Shown: piece after piece, positions 42,574-51,964 of the stretch | Layout: every line of letters starts with the position of its first letter | How positions within the stretch are numbered: position 1 is the stretch's first letter | Assembly (NCBI GenBank): GCA_009829735.1 | Contig: CM020619.1 | Location: 9,476,375-9,540,374 of the forward strand | Direction of reading: 5' to 3' | Length of the DNA: 64,000 bases | DNA from: Pyropia yezoensis | Taxonomy: Eukaryota; Rhodophyta; Bangiophyceae; Bangiales; Bangiaceae | Notes under the pieces: model-generated | The model's input: only the letters and a program-made list of their open reading frames with translations | Told to the model about the DNA's origin: nothing | Databases searched by the model: none | Translations under genes and position numbers: made by a program

Positions 42574-44700
42574 ATGTCCAGTTCCGAGATCCAAGCTGGG
42601 CCCGTGGTTCCGGCGGCGAGTGTTGCGGAGGAGAACTCGGGTCGTCGTGCCCCTCTCCTGCCTCCGGTTCCTCGGATGTCGGTGCCGGCGCCGGTCGCCA
42701 CGGCGGGGACGGATCGAGTTCCCCCGGCTTCCGCGATGCACCCGGTCGAGGCCCCCCCGGAGGGTCTCCCGGAGATGCTTCTTGGGCAGGACCCTCTGGC
42801 GGCCCGGCGTTACTCCACGGTGGTCGGCAACGCCGGCGCGGCCCAGTGCCAGCAGGATTGCATGGACCTCTGGCGCAAGGAACTCCAGCGCGGGGTCTTG
42901 ACCGAGATGGACAAGGCACGTCTTCATACGGCGGACCAGATGCGCCTGGCACAAGACCGCTCCCAGAGCTTCTCGGGTTCCTCTTGGGTTGCTCGTCTGG
43001 AGGATCTCCCCTTCGCACTGGTACTGGATCTACCCTTGACCGAGCGTCGCGTGTCCGCGTCCGTTCTCCGGTGGCCGGAGGAGGAAGGGTACGTCTACCG
43101 GGCGCTCAAGGTCTGGGACGAGGCGCTCAAGGGGTCGGGAAGCTTGAACTGCGACCCCCGTCCAAGCATGGTTGCTCTGGAGCCGCCTTTCTTGACCCGG
43201 AAATACTCCAAGTTGTCGCCGGCACGGGAGCAGGGTGAGCGACGCGGGCGTCAGCGTGACTTCCTTGTGAGCTGCAACCACCAGGAGTTCTGGAAGCTGG
43301 ACAAGGCTAACCGGGCGGCATACTACCCCAAGGTCATCCCGCAGCAGCAGGAAGTCGAGATCCCGGTCGGGTTTGCTCCTTCCAGCATCCCTTGCACCTG
43401 GTACTTCTTGGACGCCTTGACTCAGGCGTCGATCAAGGGCTTCTTCCACTCAATCCCGTACATGATGTACACGTCCGAGATGACAGTCTTGGCGGCCAAC
43501 CACTGGCTTCATGAGGTCTTGGTGTCCAACCGGCTTTGGTTTCTCCCTGACCTCCTGATGGTCTGGATTGTCGACAAGTTGACCGTCGACTTCCTGTGCA
43601 GCCAGGACGAGGAGTACAAGGAGCTCTTCCAGGCGATGATCGACTTCCGGCGTCTGGTGCCGGTGCATGACCGGAACTTCTTGAACGCGATTGCCGACCA
43701 GAACCGCCCGCGTCGGGATGGCTTCGGTTGGGCGCAGGTGGTCTACCAGTCTTCTCCGGCCAAGGTGCAGCTGGCGACGCCGCTTCCGGCGTGGCCGCAG
43801 CTAGGTAGCTTTCCTGCTCCGGCCGCCCTTGATCTTCTGCCAGTTGGGCCGCCGGTGCAGGAGTCGGGATGGGCCGCGGCGGTCGGTCGGGCGTCTGCGG
43901 CGGCTCCGCTTCCTCTGGTTGCCCCTGTCGCCCCGGTCGCCTCGGTCGCCTCGCCTGAACCGTCACCGGCGCGTCCGCGCCCTGTTCCTGCTGTGCCGGT
44001 ACTTCAAGCTCCTCCGGCACCGCGCTTGTCTGCGGCGAGTCTGGGAGTGGCCGTGCGGTCGCCGATTACTCCGGTCGCTCTACCCCGGACGCCTTCTTCC
44101 AACGCCGGCGGCGCTGTGCCTCCGCTGGAGTTGGGTACTCCGGTCTCGGGGGCCGTTGTGGACCGTCCGGTAGTGTCATCCTCGGGCCGGTTCGAGATTC
44201 CGGCGCCGACTCTGCGCCTTACCCGCTTCCGGGTGCCTGACTGGTACCTGAACCAAGGTGGTCCAACATGCGACCAGTACGACGTCGGCATGATTGAAGA
44301 CCAGCTGGGTCGTCTTCCGGTGCAGGTTGAAGGCGTCGGGTCCTCTCTGGTGCTGGGTACTTACGCCAGCGTCTTGAACGACGTGGTCGACCGGGTGTTT
44401 GCTTGCGCGGACAGCGGCCAGATGTCGAACAACCCGGTGGTTGGCGAACTTCTGGCGACTTTGACGCGGCATGGCTTGGCCCAGCAGTGGTCAGAGACCT
44501 TCACGGGCTTCCAGCGGCGCCGACGGACATATCTGGATGAGCGGGAGCCACCGGCAACTACTGGTACTACTCCGATGGCGTCATACCGGGATGCGCCGCG
44601 TCCACCGCACTACGTCATCCCGTCTTCCTCCGGTTCCCGTCGTACCGCGGAGGCAACGCCGGAGGACACTCCCTCGGCTCAGCGTCCGCGCCGAGAGTAG
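42574..44700 (+). CDS. Opposite-strand ORF of element E
   Basis: About 709 codons from the ATG at 42574 (MSSSEIQAGP); the frame stays open upstream to an ATG at 42247 inside the LTR, but that part is low-complexity. A folded-looking middle (FFHSIPYMMYTSEMTVLAANH; FLPDLLMVWIVDKLTVDFL; DFRRLVPVHDRNFLNAIA) is followed by a Pro/Ala/Val linker and a C-terminal helical region (ASVLNDVVDRVFACAD; ETFTGFQRRRR). The same order, with weak matches around L..VHD..N and the C-terminal helices, is seen in the opposite-strand ORFs of A and D. No known family is recognised. The 145 bp to the pol stop is the convergent spacer. Confidence 0.7.
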   Translation: MSSSEIQAGPVVPAASVAEENSGRRAPLLPPVPRMSVPAPVATAGTDRVPPASAMHPVEAPPEGLPEMLLGQDPLAARRYSTVVGNAGAAQCQQDCMDLWRKELQRGVLTEMDKARLHTADQMRLAQDRSQSFSGSSWVARLEDLPFALVLDLPLTERRVSASVLRWPEEEGYVYRALKVWDEALKGSGSLNCDPRPSMVALEPPFLTRKYSKLSPAREQGERRGRQRDFLVSCNHQEFWKLDKANRAAYYPKVIPQQQEVEIPVGFAPSSIPCTWYFLDALTQASIKGFFHSIPYMMYTSEMTVLAANHWLHEVLVSNRLWFLPDLLMVWIVDKLTVDFLCSQDEEYKELFQAMIDFRRLVPVHDRNFLNAIADQNRPRRDGFGWAQVVYQSSPAKVQLATPLPAWPQLGSFPAPAALDLLPVGPPVQESGWAAAVGRASAAAPLPLVAPVAPVASVASPEPSPARPRPVPAVPVLQAPPAPRLSAASLGVAVRSPITPVALPRTPSSNAGGAVPPLELGTPVSGAVVDRPVVSSSGRFEIPAPTLRLTRFRVPDWYLNQGGPTCDQYDVGMIEDQLGRLPVQVEGVGSSLVLGTYASVLNDVVDRVFACADSGQMSNNPVVGELLATLTRHGLAQQWSETFTGFQRRRRTYLDEREPPATTGTTPMASYRDAPRPPHYVIPSSSGSRRTAEATPEDTPSAQRPRRE

Positions 44701-44845
44701 TAGTTGGAGGCAAGGAGGGTGAGGGTCTTGGGAGAAGCGAGGAGGGAAGAGGCGGAGAGAAGGGTTGCTCGAGCGGGTGCTTGGTTTCCTTGATTGTTCC
44801 ATGCTTGCATTGCGTGTTCTCCTTGATATACCCGTTCCCTTCTTC

Positions 44846-47800
44846 TCAATCCTCTTGTTCCGCATCCGTTGCGGGTGAGCTCGTCTCGTCCCGAGGGTCT
44901 TGGTTGGCCCCGTCCTCTTGGTCCTCCTCCGTGTCCGACTCCAGAATTTTGCCGGCTCTGGCCACGGGAGTGCCCCCAATCCCGTTCCGTCGCGTGTAGG
45001 CACAGACGTCCGCGATGGGTAGCCGGTTTGAGGGTTCCCATGTATCATCTGCCGGGTTGAAACCGAACCAGCGTACTCGCAGGTACAGGCGTCCGTCTCT
45101 CCAGGCATGGTCGACAAACTTGACGTAGACAAATTCCCGACCTTCTTCTTGGGATAGCCAGGGTATCGCAGTCCGCTTACGCCGGGTCAAGTCCCGTTGG
45201 CTTGGCGGTGGAGCTCGGGTGACATGGTCGCTGCTCACCCGGTACGGAGAGCCATCCACGTCTAGAAGGAAGGTCCAGCCATCCGTATTGAGAATCTCAT
45301 AAGGTCCATCCGTCTTAGAGTCCAGCTTCCCTCGGGTCTTGCTATGGTTGTCCACAAAAACCCAGTCGCCACCACCCAGTTCCTTGTTCTTTTCCCGGAC
45401 ACCCTTGTCATAGTCCCGCTTGTATCGCTCCTGGGTCTTTGAAATTGACTCCTTGACTCTTGGGAGCAGGAGCTTTAGTTGTTCCAGGAACTCATCCTTT
45501 GCCTTGGGACCTGACTTCAGTGCAGGCTGGAGACCATCCGGTATTCTTTCCAGGGAGAAGTTGGTCAGCCGCCTCGGGGTGACAAAGTCGAGTGGAGCGA
45601 CTCCCGTTGTCCGGTGAACTCGGGAGTTGTAGGCTAGAGTGAGGACAGCCAGGAGCTCGTCCCAGTCTTCTTGGTGCTCCTCCACGTAGTGCCGTAGCAT
45701 GTCCACTAGGGTCCGGTTGAATCGTTCCACCTGGCCGTTCGTTTGAGGGTGGTACGTCGTGGTGTACAAGTTCTTGATGCCCATCAGGTCACAGACTCCT
45801 TGGAAGAACAGGGATGCAAACTGGGGACCGTTGTCGGTTAAGACGGAGTCTGGAGGGCCGTAGGCAGCTATCCAGTACTCGCAGAAGGCCGACGTGACAT
45901 CCAGAGCCGTGATGGTTCTCAACGGGATTGCTCGAGTGAACTTGGAGAACCGGTCACAAATGATGAGTAGGTATACGTTGCCACTGGAGGTCTCAGGTAG
46001 GGGCCCCAGGATGTCCATGCTTAAGCTTGCAAAGGGCTCCGCCGCAGGGAATAGGCGTAGCTTAGAAGTCTTCTTCCTCTGGGACAACCGGTTCCTTGCA
46101 CAAGAAATACAAGCCTCCAGGCACTTATGGACGTCACTGGCCATGGTTTCCCAGTAATAGTGTCGTCTCATGGAAGCATACATCCGATTGATACCAGGAT
46201 GTCCGGCCTGGGGAGACGAGTGCTTCAGGCGTAGGATGTCAGTCCGTAGGCTCCGGGGTACGTAGACTTGAGTTGCCCCATCGAAGGGTGACACCCGTAC
46301 TAGGAGTCCGTCTGTAGACTCGGAGAAGCGACTGTTCCGGTTCAGGTCCATTTGGTGGCGAAGCTCCAAGCATTGAGGGTCCGTCAATTGTGCCTCCAGC
46401 ATCCGGTGAATGGTTACCGGTTGATGAGCTTCAGGTGTCTCGTACAGGGGAGCGTGCCAGCCACGTCCGACATTCGGGAGGATAAAGCAAGGTATTTCCT
46501 CCGGGATAGGACCGGTATCGGCTGCAGGAGTCTCCAGCCTGGACATGGTGTCGGCGCAGTGGTGCTCCCTCCCTGCTCTGGTGCACACCTTGTACTTGAA
46601 CTCCGAAAGGCGTAGGCGCCACCGGGCGACCCTTCCTTGACTGCTGTCCATGCATAGCAGCCACCTTAGACTGGCGTGGTCCGCCCGGATGAGGAACTCT
46701 TGTCCTTCAAGATATGGACGTAACAGGAAGCAAGCCCAGACGACCGCCAAGCACTCGCGCTCGGTCGTGGAATAGTTCTTCTCGGCTGGAGTCAAGACGC
46801 GACTGTAGTAGCCTATCGGGAGGAAGTGCCCATCAGGTTGCTGCTGGAGTAGTGAGCACCCCACCTGGACGCCACAGGCGTCAGTCTCCAGAACAAACTG
46901 ACCCTCCCGCTTGGGTAACGCCAGTACTGGAGTGGTGGTCAGGCGCTTCTTGAGCTCTTCGAAGGCTGCTGTCTGCTTCTCGTCGAACACCGGGAGTTGT
47001 GCTGGAAGCTTCTTGCTAGTAAGCTTGGTCAAGGGCCGGGCAATCAGAGCGTAGTCTCGTACGAACCGGCGGTAGACGTTGCACATACCCAGGAAGCTCT
47101 TGAGTTCCGTCTGGGTTTTAGGTTGCCGTGCATGCCGGAGGGCCTTGATGTTCTTCTCATTGACTCGGAGCTCCCCCGGACTGAGCACGTGCCCCAGGTA
47201 CTCCACCTCAGTCTCAAACAGGTGGCACTTCTCGGCCTTGAGGGTAACTCCAGCCTTGGACAGGAGGGCCAGGACCTCTCGAAGGTGCTCCAGGTGTTCC
47301 GCTGGGGTCTTGGAGAAAACAATGATGTCGTCCAGGTAGACCAAACATGTTCTCCACCTTAGCCCCGACAGGATGATGTCGATGGCTCTCTGGAAGGTTG
47401 CCGGAGCATTAGTGAGACCAAAAGGGAGACGCTTGCACCGGAACAGTCCCATGTGGCACGTGAAGGTAGTCTTGTCCTTGTCCTCGTCAGCCAGAGGGAT
47501 CTGCCAGTAACCGGCATTACAATCCAGCGTCGAGAAGAGGGTGGCATCACCAAGAAAGTCGAGGCAATCATCCATCCGGGGTATCGGGTATACATCCTTG
47601 ACTGTCATCTCGTTCAGGCGTCTGTAGTCGACGCAGAAACGGAAGTGACCGCCAGGTTTCGGGACGACTACCACCGGGAAAGCCCACTCGCCATCAGACG
47701 GCTCGATAACATCCATCTTGAGCATCTTGTTAACCTGCTTCTCAATCTCATCCCGGCGATGAGGTCCAGCCCGGTATGGGTGCATGTGCACTGGTTTGGC

Positions 47801-48805
47801 ATCTGGCTTGAGTTGAATCCGGTGTAGGGTGGCGTCCATCTTGCCCAGCTCTCCAGACCACAGGTGCCGATATTCGTGGAGAAGCTTCTCCAGTGCCTCC
47901 TTCAAGTCGGGAGGGACGTTTTCTTGGTTGACCTTCGGCATCCCGGGCGGTGCTTGTTCGGGCTTCGGAGTAGTACGGCCAGCCTGCTCTTGTTCCGGAG
48001 ATACGTCTAAGGCCGTCAAGTTGGATGCCAGCTCTTGTTGCAGGTTGAAGAGGTCTTCCTTGCTCATAGCGCGGGCGGTCCCCCGGTAAGGCTCTGCTGT
48101 ACCAACTCGAGTGCCCTTGGCGAGGGTTATTGGCTTCCGGCTCACGTTGACGATCAGCACCGAGAACGGGGTGTGCCTCTCCACCTTCTTGTGGTGTCCG
48201 TGGGCTAGGTATAATCGGTGTTTCGCCAGAAATTCCTTGCGTCCGTAGATCAGGCATTGACCTGCAGTCCGGGTCGTGACTTGAACCTTGGTCTCCGAGC
48301 GAGGAGGTAGGAGCACCGGTTTGATGAGGGTCAAGGTAGAGGGTGGGATGCGTTCCTTCTGGTTCTTGGCCACACGAACCTTGGTGTCCAGGTGCTCCAG
48401 CACTGGTGACACAAACCCATGGTTGAACTGCACCTTTCCTTCTCCGGGTAGGATGCTCTTGACATGCTGCTTCTGGAAGTCCCAGCCTAGGATGAGGGGG
48501 ACTGATAAGGTCTTGACTACTAGAAAGGGAAAAAGCATTGGTTCATTGTTGACATAGATGGCGACGGGAAGACGGCCAAGCGGTCGTAGGGTTTGACCTG
48601 ATGCGTCTACAATCCGGGTCTTGGTAGGCGCTCTCCAGGCATGTCGACGCCAGCCCGGAGGTAACAGGTTCTCAGTGATGACGCTTGGTCCGGCTCCCGT
48701 GTCGACCACCGGCGTAACAGCTTGGGGGAGGCTATCCCCCACACGCATACGAGCATTAATCTTGAGGTTTTCCTTACGCAGGACGAGCAAGGTCCCCTTG
48801 AACAA
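44846..48805 (-). CDS. pol: pol polyprotein of element E
   Basis: 1319 codons, one frame. Protease VDTGAGPSVIT near residue 34; RT with YLDDIIVFS; RNase H with ETDACGVQVG and TERECLAVVW; integrase zinc module (HSSPQAGHP ... CISCARNR); integrase core MDILGPLP, TDNGPQFA and HPQTNGQVERFNR; and a C-terminal chromodomain-like segment (FVYVKFVDHAW ... LRVRWFGFNPADDTWEP) followed by an acidic tail. All key residues are present. It starts about 130 bp after the gag stop. Confidence 0.95.
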   Translation of the reverse strand: MFKGTLLVLRKENLKINARMRVGDSLPQAVTPVVDTGAGPSVITENLLPPGWRRHAWRAPTKTRIVDASGQTLRPLGRLPVAIYVNNEPMLFPFLVVKTLSVPLILGWDFQKQHVKSILPGEGKVQFNHGFVSPVLEHLDTKVRVAKNQKERIPPSTLTLIKPVLLPPRSETKVQVTTRTAGQCLIYGRKEFLAKHRLYLAHGHHKKVERHTPFSVLIVNVSRKPITLAKGTRVGTAEPYRGTARAMSKEDLFNLQQELASNLTALDVSPEQEQAGRTTPKPEQAPPGMPKVNQENVPPDLKEALEKLLHEYRHLWSGELGKMDATLHRIQLKPDAKPVHMHPYRAGPHRRDEIEKQVNKMLKMDVIEPSDGEWAFPVVVVPKPGGHFRFCVDYRRLNEMTVKDVYPIPRMDDCLDFLGDATLFSTLDCNAGYWQIPLADEDKDKTTFTCHMGLFRCKRLPFGLTNAPATFQRAIDIILSGLRWRTCLVYLDDIIVFSKTPAEHLEHLREVLALLSKAGVTLKAEKCHLFETEVEYLGHVLSPGELRVNEKNIKALRHARQPKTQTELKSFLGMCNVYRRFVRDYALIARPLTKLTSKKLPAQLPVFDEKQTAAFEELKKRLTTTPVLALPKREGQFVLETDACGVQVGCSLLQQQPDGHFLPIGYYSRVLTPAEKNYSTTERECLAVVWACFLLRPYLEGQEFLIRADHASLRWLLCMDSSQGRVARWRLRLSEFKYKVCTRAGREHHCADTMSRLETPAADTGPIPEEIPCFILPNVGRGWHAPLYETPEAHQPVTIHRMLEAQLTDPQCLELRHQMDLNRNSRFSESTDGLLVRVSPFDGATQVYVPRSLRTDILRLKHSSPQAGHPGINRMYASMRRHYYWETMASDVHKCLEACISCARNRLSQRKKTSKLRLFPAAEPFASLSMDILGPLPETSSGNVYLLIICDRFSKFTRAIPLRTITALDVTSAFCEYWIAAYGPPDSVLTDNGPQFASLFFQGVCDLMGIKNLYTTTYHPQTNGQVERFNRTLVDMLRHYVEEHQEDWDELLAVLTLAYNSRVHRTTGVAPLDFVTPRRLTNFSLERIPDGLQPALKSGPKAKDEFLEQLKLLLPRVKESISKTQERYKRDYDKGVREKNKELGGGDWVFVDNHSKTRGKLDSKTDGPYEILNTDGWTFLLDVDGSPYRVSSDHVTRAPPPSQRDLTRRKRTAIPWLSQEEGREFVYVKFVDHAWRDGRLYLRVRWFGFNPADDTWEPSNRLPIADVCAYTRRNGIGGTPVARAGKILESDTEEDQEDGANQDPRDETSSPATDAEQED

Positions 48806-48933
48806 ACAGGGTGTCCAGGCGGCTACCGGTTGAGCAGGTAACTGCCGTCCTTTCTCCCGGCACGCAAGGGGAGAACAGGTAGAAGTACCCTGCCGTTGGA
48901 GATTCGGGAAGACACTTGGGGAGAGCGCCTGCC

Positions 48934-50694
48934 CTACTCGTTTCCCGGCTCCGAGGAGTCCTTAGAGGTTTCGGTCTCCAGGTCAAAGTCCGTAGGAGCT
49001 TCCCTTGCCAGAGCCTCCGTGATGCTCTGTAAGGTTGCCACTCGGATGGCATGTACCTGTGCCTTGTCCATCTTGGAGGGTGCCCGCCGGTCAGCCCAGT
49101 TGACCGCCTTTGCAAACACCAGTCCTTGACGCTTGAGTTTCTCCTGGAGATCCTCGGGAATGGTCGGGCACTGGTAGGACATATGATCCTCCTTCTGGCA
49201 CAGCCAGCAAGACCGGAACCGCTGGTTCCTGATCTGCTTGGGGGCGACCAGGGAAGGTTGCTCCTTAGAAACGAAGCCGCCCCACTTGTCCCTTGACTCC
49301 ATGGGTGAGGCCTCGCCAACTGCGAGTACCGGTACAGGGTTATCACCTCCCTTATACTTGTCGGGTCCGGGACGGACTCGCGACAACGGCTTGGGGGTTG
49401 ATACCATAGGAGCCTGGAGGGCCTTGGCTTGCCGGTGCTTGCCCTGGGTATAGGCCATCAACTGCTGGAAGGTATGTTCTTGATGTTCCTGGTTGTAGTT
49501 CTCCGCATCCACTTGAAGATATTCAGGAAGCCCCTCCGAGAAGATCATCTTGAGCCTGTCCTCAGGGTAAACGTTGCCACAAGCATCGCTCATCTCCCGG
49601 ACACGACGGGCGAACGCCTCTGGAGTCTCTTGTCTCTCCATGGTTGCCCGGTTCAGCCTACCGACTGCCTTACGCAGGGAGTCCGCGTCTGCGTAGTTGG
49701 ACAGGAGCCAGTTGACCGCCTCCGGATAACTCGCGACGGTACGTCCAACAATGTGCCCGGCAGAGTCTGGTAGAACCTGTGCAAACCGCTGTTCCGCTTC
49801 TCCGGTCATGAAGTTAACCAGGAGATAGAGAGCCTTGCCCTCGGACACATCGTTGTCATTGCATGCCTTGACAAACCGGCGCAGGAAGGCAAAGATAAGC
49901 GCCGGTCTCTTCCCGGAAAACTTAGGATGCCCCCCAAAGCTCGGCTGCATTCGCCGGTTCAGGGATGCCATCTTCTTGGCCATCTTCCGGGTGTAACCTT
50001 GGTCTTGGTTCTCCAGCCGGTAGTTACCCCAATACGTGACCTTGTTCAGGGTGGCATCTCCCACTTGGTGGGCAGGGAAGTCGAACTCGACTAGCCTGCG
50101 CCGGGTAGGACCGGGAGATGCATCCCAGTCATATCCCTCCTCAGAGCTGGAGGAACTGGTCTCGCTGGTGCTAGAGCGGCGGCGACGACGCCGACGCCTA
50201 CGGCTGCTCCGGTCACCGGTCTTGGAGCTCCCCGCCCCATAGGACGCAAGGGGAGGAAAAGCTTGGCCGGTCCCAGGAGTCGAAGTCTCAGGAAGACCCG
50301 TAGAACCAGTCATAGCGGTGCCTCTGGCACTGCCAGTGCCCACAGGAAGAGGTGTATACACCCAGCTGCCATGTGTGGGTCCAGGAGTAAACACACCAGG
50401 GGCTATCCCTGGAGGTTGAGGAGTAGAACCGACAGGAGGGAGACGTCTGCTGCGAGCGGACTCAAACGCCGTTGACCCCGGGGTGGCTCCCACAGGAGGA
50501 ACAGCCGGAGGAACGGGAGCAGGCGGTACTTGGCCGCCTGTAGACTCCAGTCCACTACCGGATGCCACGCCCAGGTCTGCTTCACCCGTAGGGAGAACGC
50601 CGGGTTGGGCACCGTCCCCCGCGGTGACCAGGGATGCGTCAAGGGACGCGGGGTCTACCCCTTCGGGCACCGTCGTGCCAGGGAGGGTAGCCAT
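48934..50694 (-). CDS. gag: gag polyprotein of element E
   Basis: 586 codons. Thr/Gly/Pro-rich N-terminus, an Arg/Ser tract (SSRRRRRRRRRSS), a capsid-like core (GHPKFSGKRPALIFAFLRRF; RQETPEAFARRVREMSDACG) shared with B, a CX2CX4HX4C zinc knuckle (CWLCQKEDHMSYQC), and an acidic end. The ATG lies about 190 bp after the primer site. Confidence 0.93.
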   Translation of the reverse strand: MATLPGTTVPEGVDPASLDASLVTAGDGAQPGVLPTGEADLGVASGSGLESTGGQVPPAPVPPAVPPVGATPGSTAFESARSRRLPPVGSTPQPPGIAPGVFTPGPTHGSWVYTPLPVGTGSARGTAMTGSTGLPETSTPGTGQAFPPLASYGAGSSKTGDRSSRRRRRRRRRSSTSETSSSSSEEGYDWDASPGPTRRRLVEFDFPAHQVGDATLNKVTYWGNYRLENQDQGYTRKMAKKMASLNRRMQPSFGGHPKFSGKRPALIFAFLRRFVKACNDNDVSEGKALYLLVNFMTGEAEQRFAQVLPDSAGHIVGRTVASYPEAVNWLLSNYADADSLRKAVGRLNRATMERQETPEAFARRVREMSDACGNVYPEDRLKMIFSEGLPEYLQVDAENYNQEHQEHTFQQLMAYTQGKHRQAKALQAPMVSTPKPLSRVRPGPDKYKGGDNPVPVLAVGEASPMESRDKWGGFVSKEQPSLVAPKQIRNQRFRSCWLCQKEDHMSYQCPTIPEDLQEKLKRQGLVFAKAVNWADRRAPSKMDKAQVHAIRVATLQSITEALAREAPTDFDLETETSKDSSEPGNE

Positions 50695-50882
50695 GTTGGT
50701 CTCTTGACAGCCACAGTCCAGTTACCTGCGTGTCCAAAGATCGCAAGACCACAAGAGAGGGGTTGGAGAGCCAGGAATGGGGTTCCCGTGAACGGGTGCA
50801 AATAATTCCCAAACCACAGAAAAAGACAGAATAGGAACAACGCAACCGCTGCTCCCAAATGTCTCTTCTCAAACACTCCAAT

Positions 50883-50899
50883 CCCCTGCTGCTCCACCA
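50883..50899 (-). promoter_or_regulatory. tRNA primer-binding site of element E
   Basis: Same 17 nt as in A, B, C and G, four bases inside the LTR edge. The 190-bp leader to gag holds nothing else recognised. Confidence 0.87.
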
Positions 50900-50903
50900 A
50901 ATA

Positions 50904-51476
50904 TGTGGTATAAAACTCGATCCTCTCAGACACGTGTCAATATCCCTCGGGGGAAAGGGACAGGTAACGCAGAAAGGGGAACTACGAGAATGGTATGCCT
51001 GTTGCCTCACGTGCCTGCTTGCAGGGCAAACAGATACGCACGGTAGTGCACACGGGGAAGAGGAAAGCAAACGCGCAGTTGTCTTTTTCCCTGAGGGCGC
51101 GGGCCGAGGGCGCCTCGCTGTCCCTCTTAACGTGCATCTGGGGGAACCCCGGCACGTTGGCCCGGTAGCCCCCCCCATAACCCCGAGTGGCCCCGACCCG
51201 AGTCTAACCTCGTCAGGTCGGGGGCCACTATCACTACTAATTCTATTCCCACTCACTAATCTCACACTCAAATTCTCTCAAATCAAGTCCCTCACAAATA
51301 TGCAAAAACACATCAGAAATCCCTCTCTCGCGTGTGGATAGCGTAGTCCACCGCATCCCAGTGCCGGGCACGGGCCACGGCCGCCAACCATCGCCACACG
51401 GCGGGCGTGTTCTGGCACCTGGTGCCCTCTGGTTGCAGTCCCGGGTCGGCGCCAAGTCGGGGCCAGGGATGCTACA
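50904..51476 (-). repeat. 5' LTR of element E (573 bp)
   Basis: Matches 41817-42389 in length and sequence. The outer edge is one base from the right 41-bp repeat. Confidence 0.93.
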
Positions 51477-51477
51477 T

Positions 51478-51518
51478 ATGGTCCAAGTCGTGCGGGGCTG
51501 GTCTGCATTGTAGAAATC
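51478..51518. repeat. 41-bp direct repeat, right copy, beside element E
   Basis: Exact match to 41776-41816, separated from the LTR end by a single T. The flanking sequence beyond differs on the two sides. Confidence 0.9.
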
Positions 51519-51964
51519 AATCTTATAAGTGTGGACGACTCGTTCCATGCCACAAAACATGTCCAACACACGCCTTACAAATCGTTCTGCGATGCTCGTC
51601 TGCTTTGTAGAAGAAATTATCATCAAGTGTGGACATGTCGTCATAAGCCACTCTGTTCTACACAAAACCAACACACAGCTGTTTTATCTTCTTCCCAAGA
51701 ACTTTGAATTGTGTTCTACGCCTCTGTAAATTGACATCCTCAGACTGTTCAGAGATGGAACAAAAGACAGTTACTCAAGAACGATTGCGGCGTTTACAAC
51801 ACTAGCAAGCAAAGCACTCAACTCTTCAAACTCTCACACGCAAGCAATGACCAATGCAGGGGAGTCACCAAGAAAAAAAGCAAAAGCACAAACAACAAAC
51901 AAGCAGGCATCGCAAAGACAAAACGTGCAAACCTCACAAAGAACAATCGCGCGCAAGGCAAACG
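51519..51964. other. Array remnant and A/C-rich 3' flank of the oxygenase gene
   Basis: Two worn array units (cores near 51599 and 51651, with GTGGACATGTCGTCAT-like arms) continue the array interrupted by E. From about 51840 the plus strand turns A- and C-rich, probably the 3' untranslated region of the minus-strand gene that ends at 51965. No gene. Confidence 0.6.

Larger units (their letters stand above)
41817..51476 (-). mobile_element. Element E: whole Ty3/gypsy LTR element, 9660 bp
   Basis: Both 573-bp LTRs are present and appear identical by eye. Gag and pol are each one open frame, the primer site and polypurine tract are in place, and an ORF on the opposite strand is intact. It looks whole and young. 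It lies in the 54-bp repeat array upstream of the methyltransferase gene and is flanked by a 41-bp direct repeat. Confidence 0.93.

Noticed and set aside
41800-51500. 4-6 bp target duplication around element E
   Set aside because: The bases directly next to the two LTR ends do not match as a short duplication; only the 41-bp repeat does.
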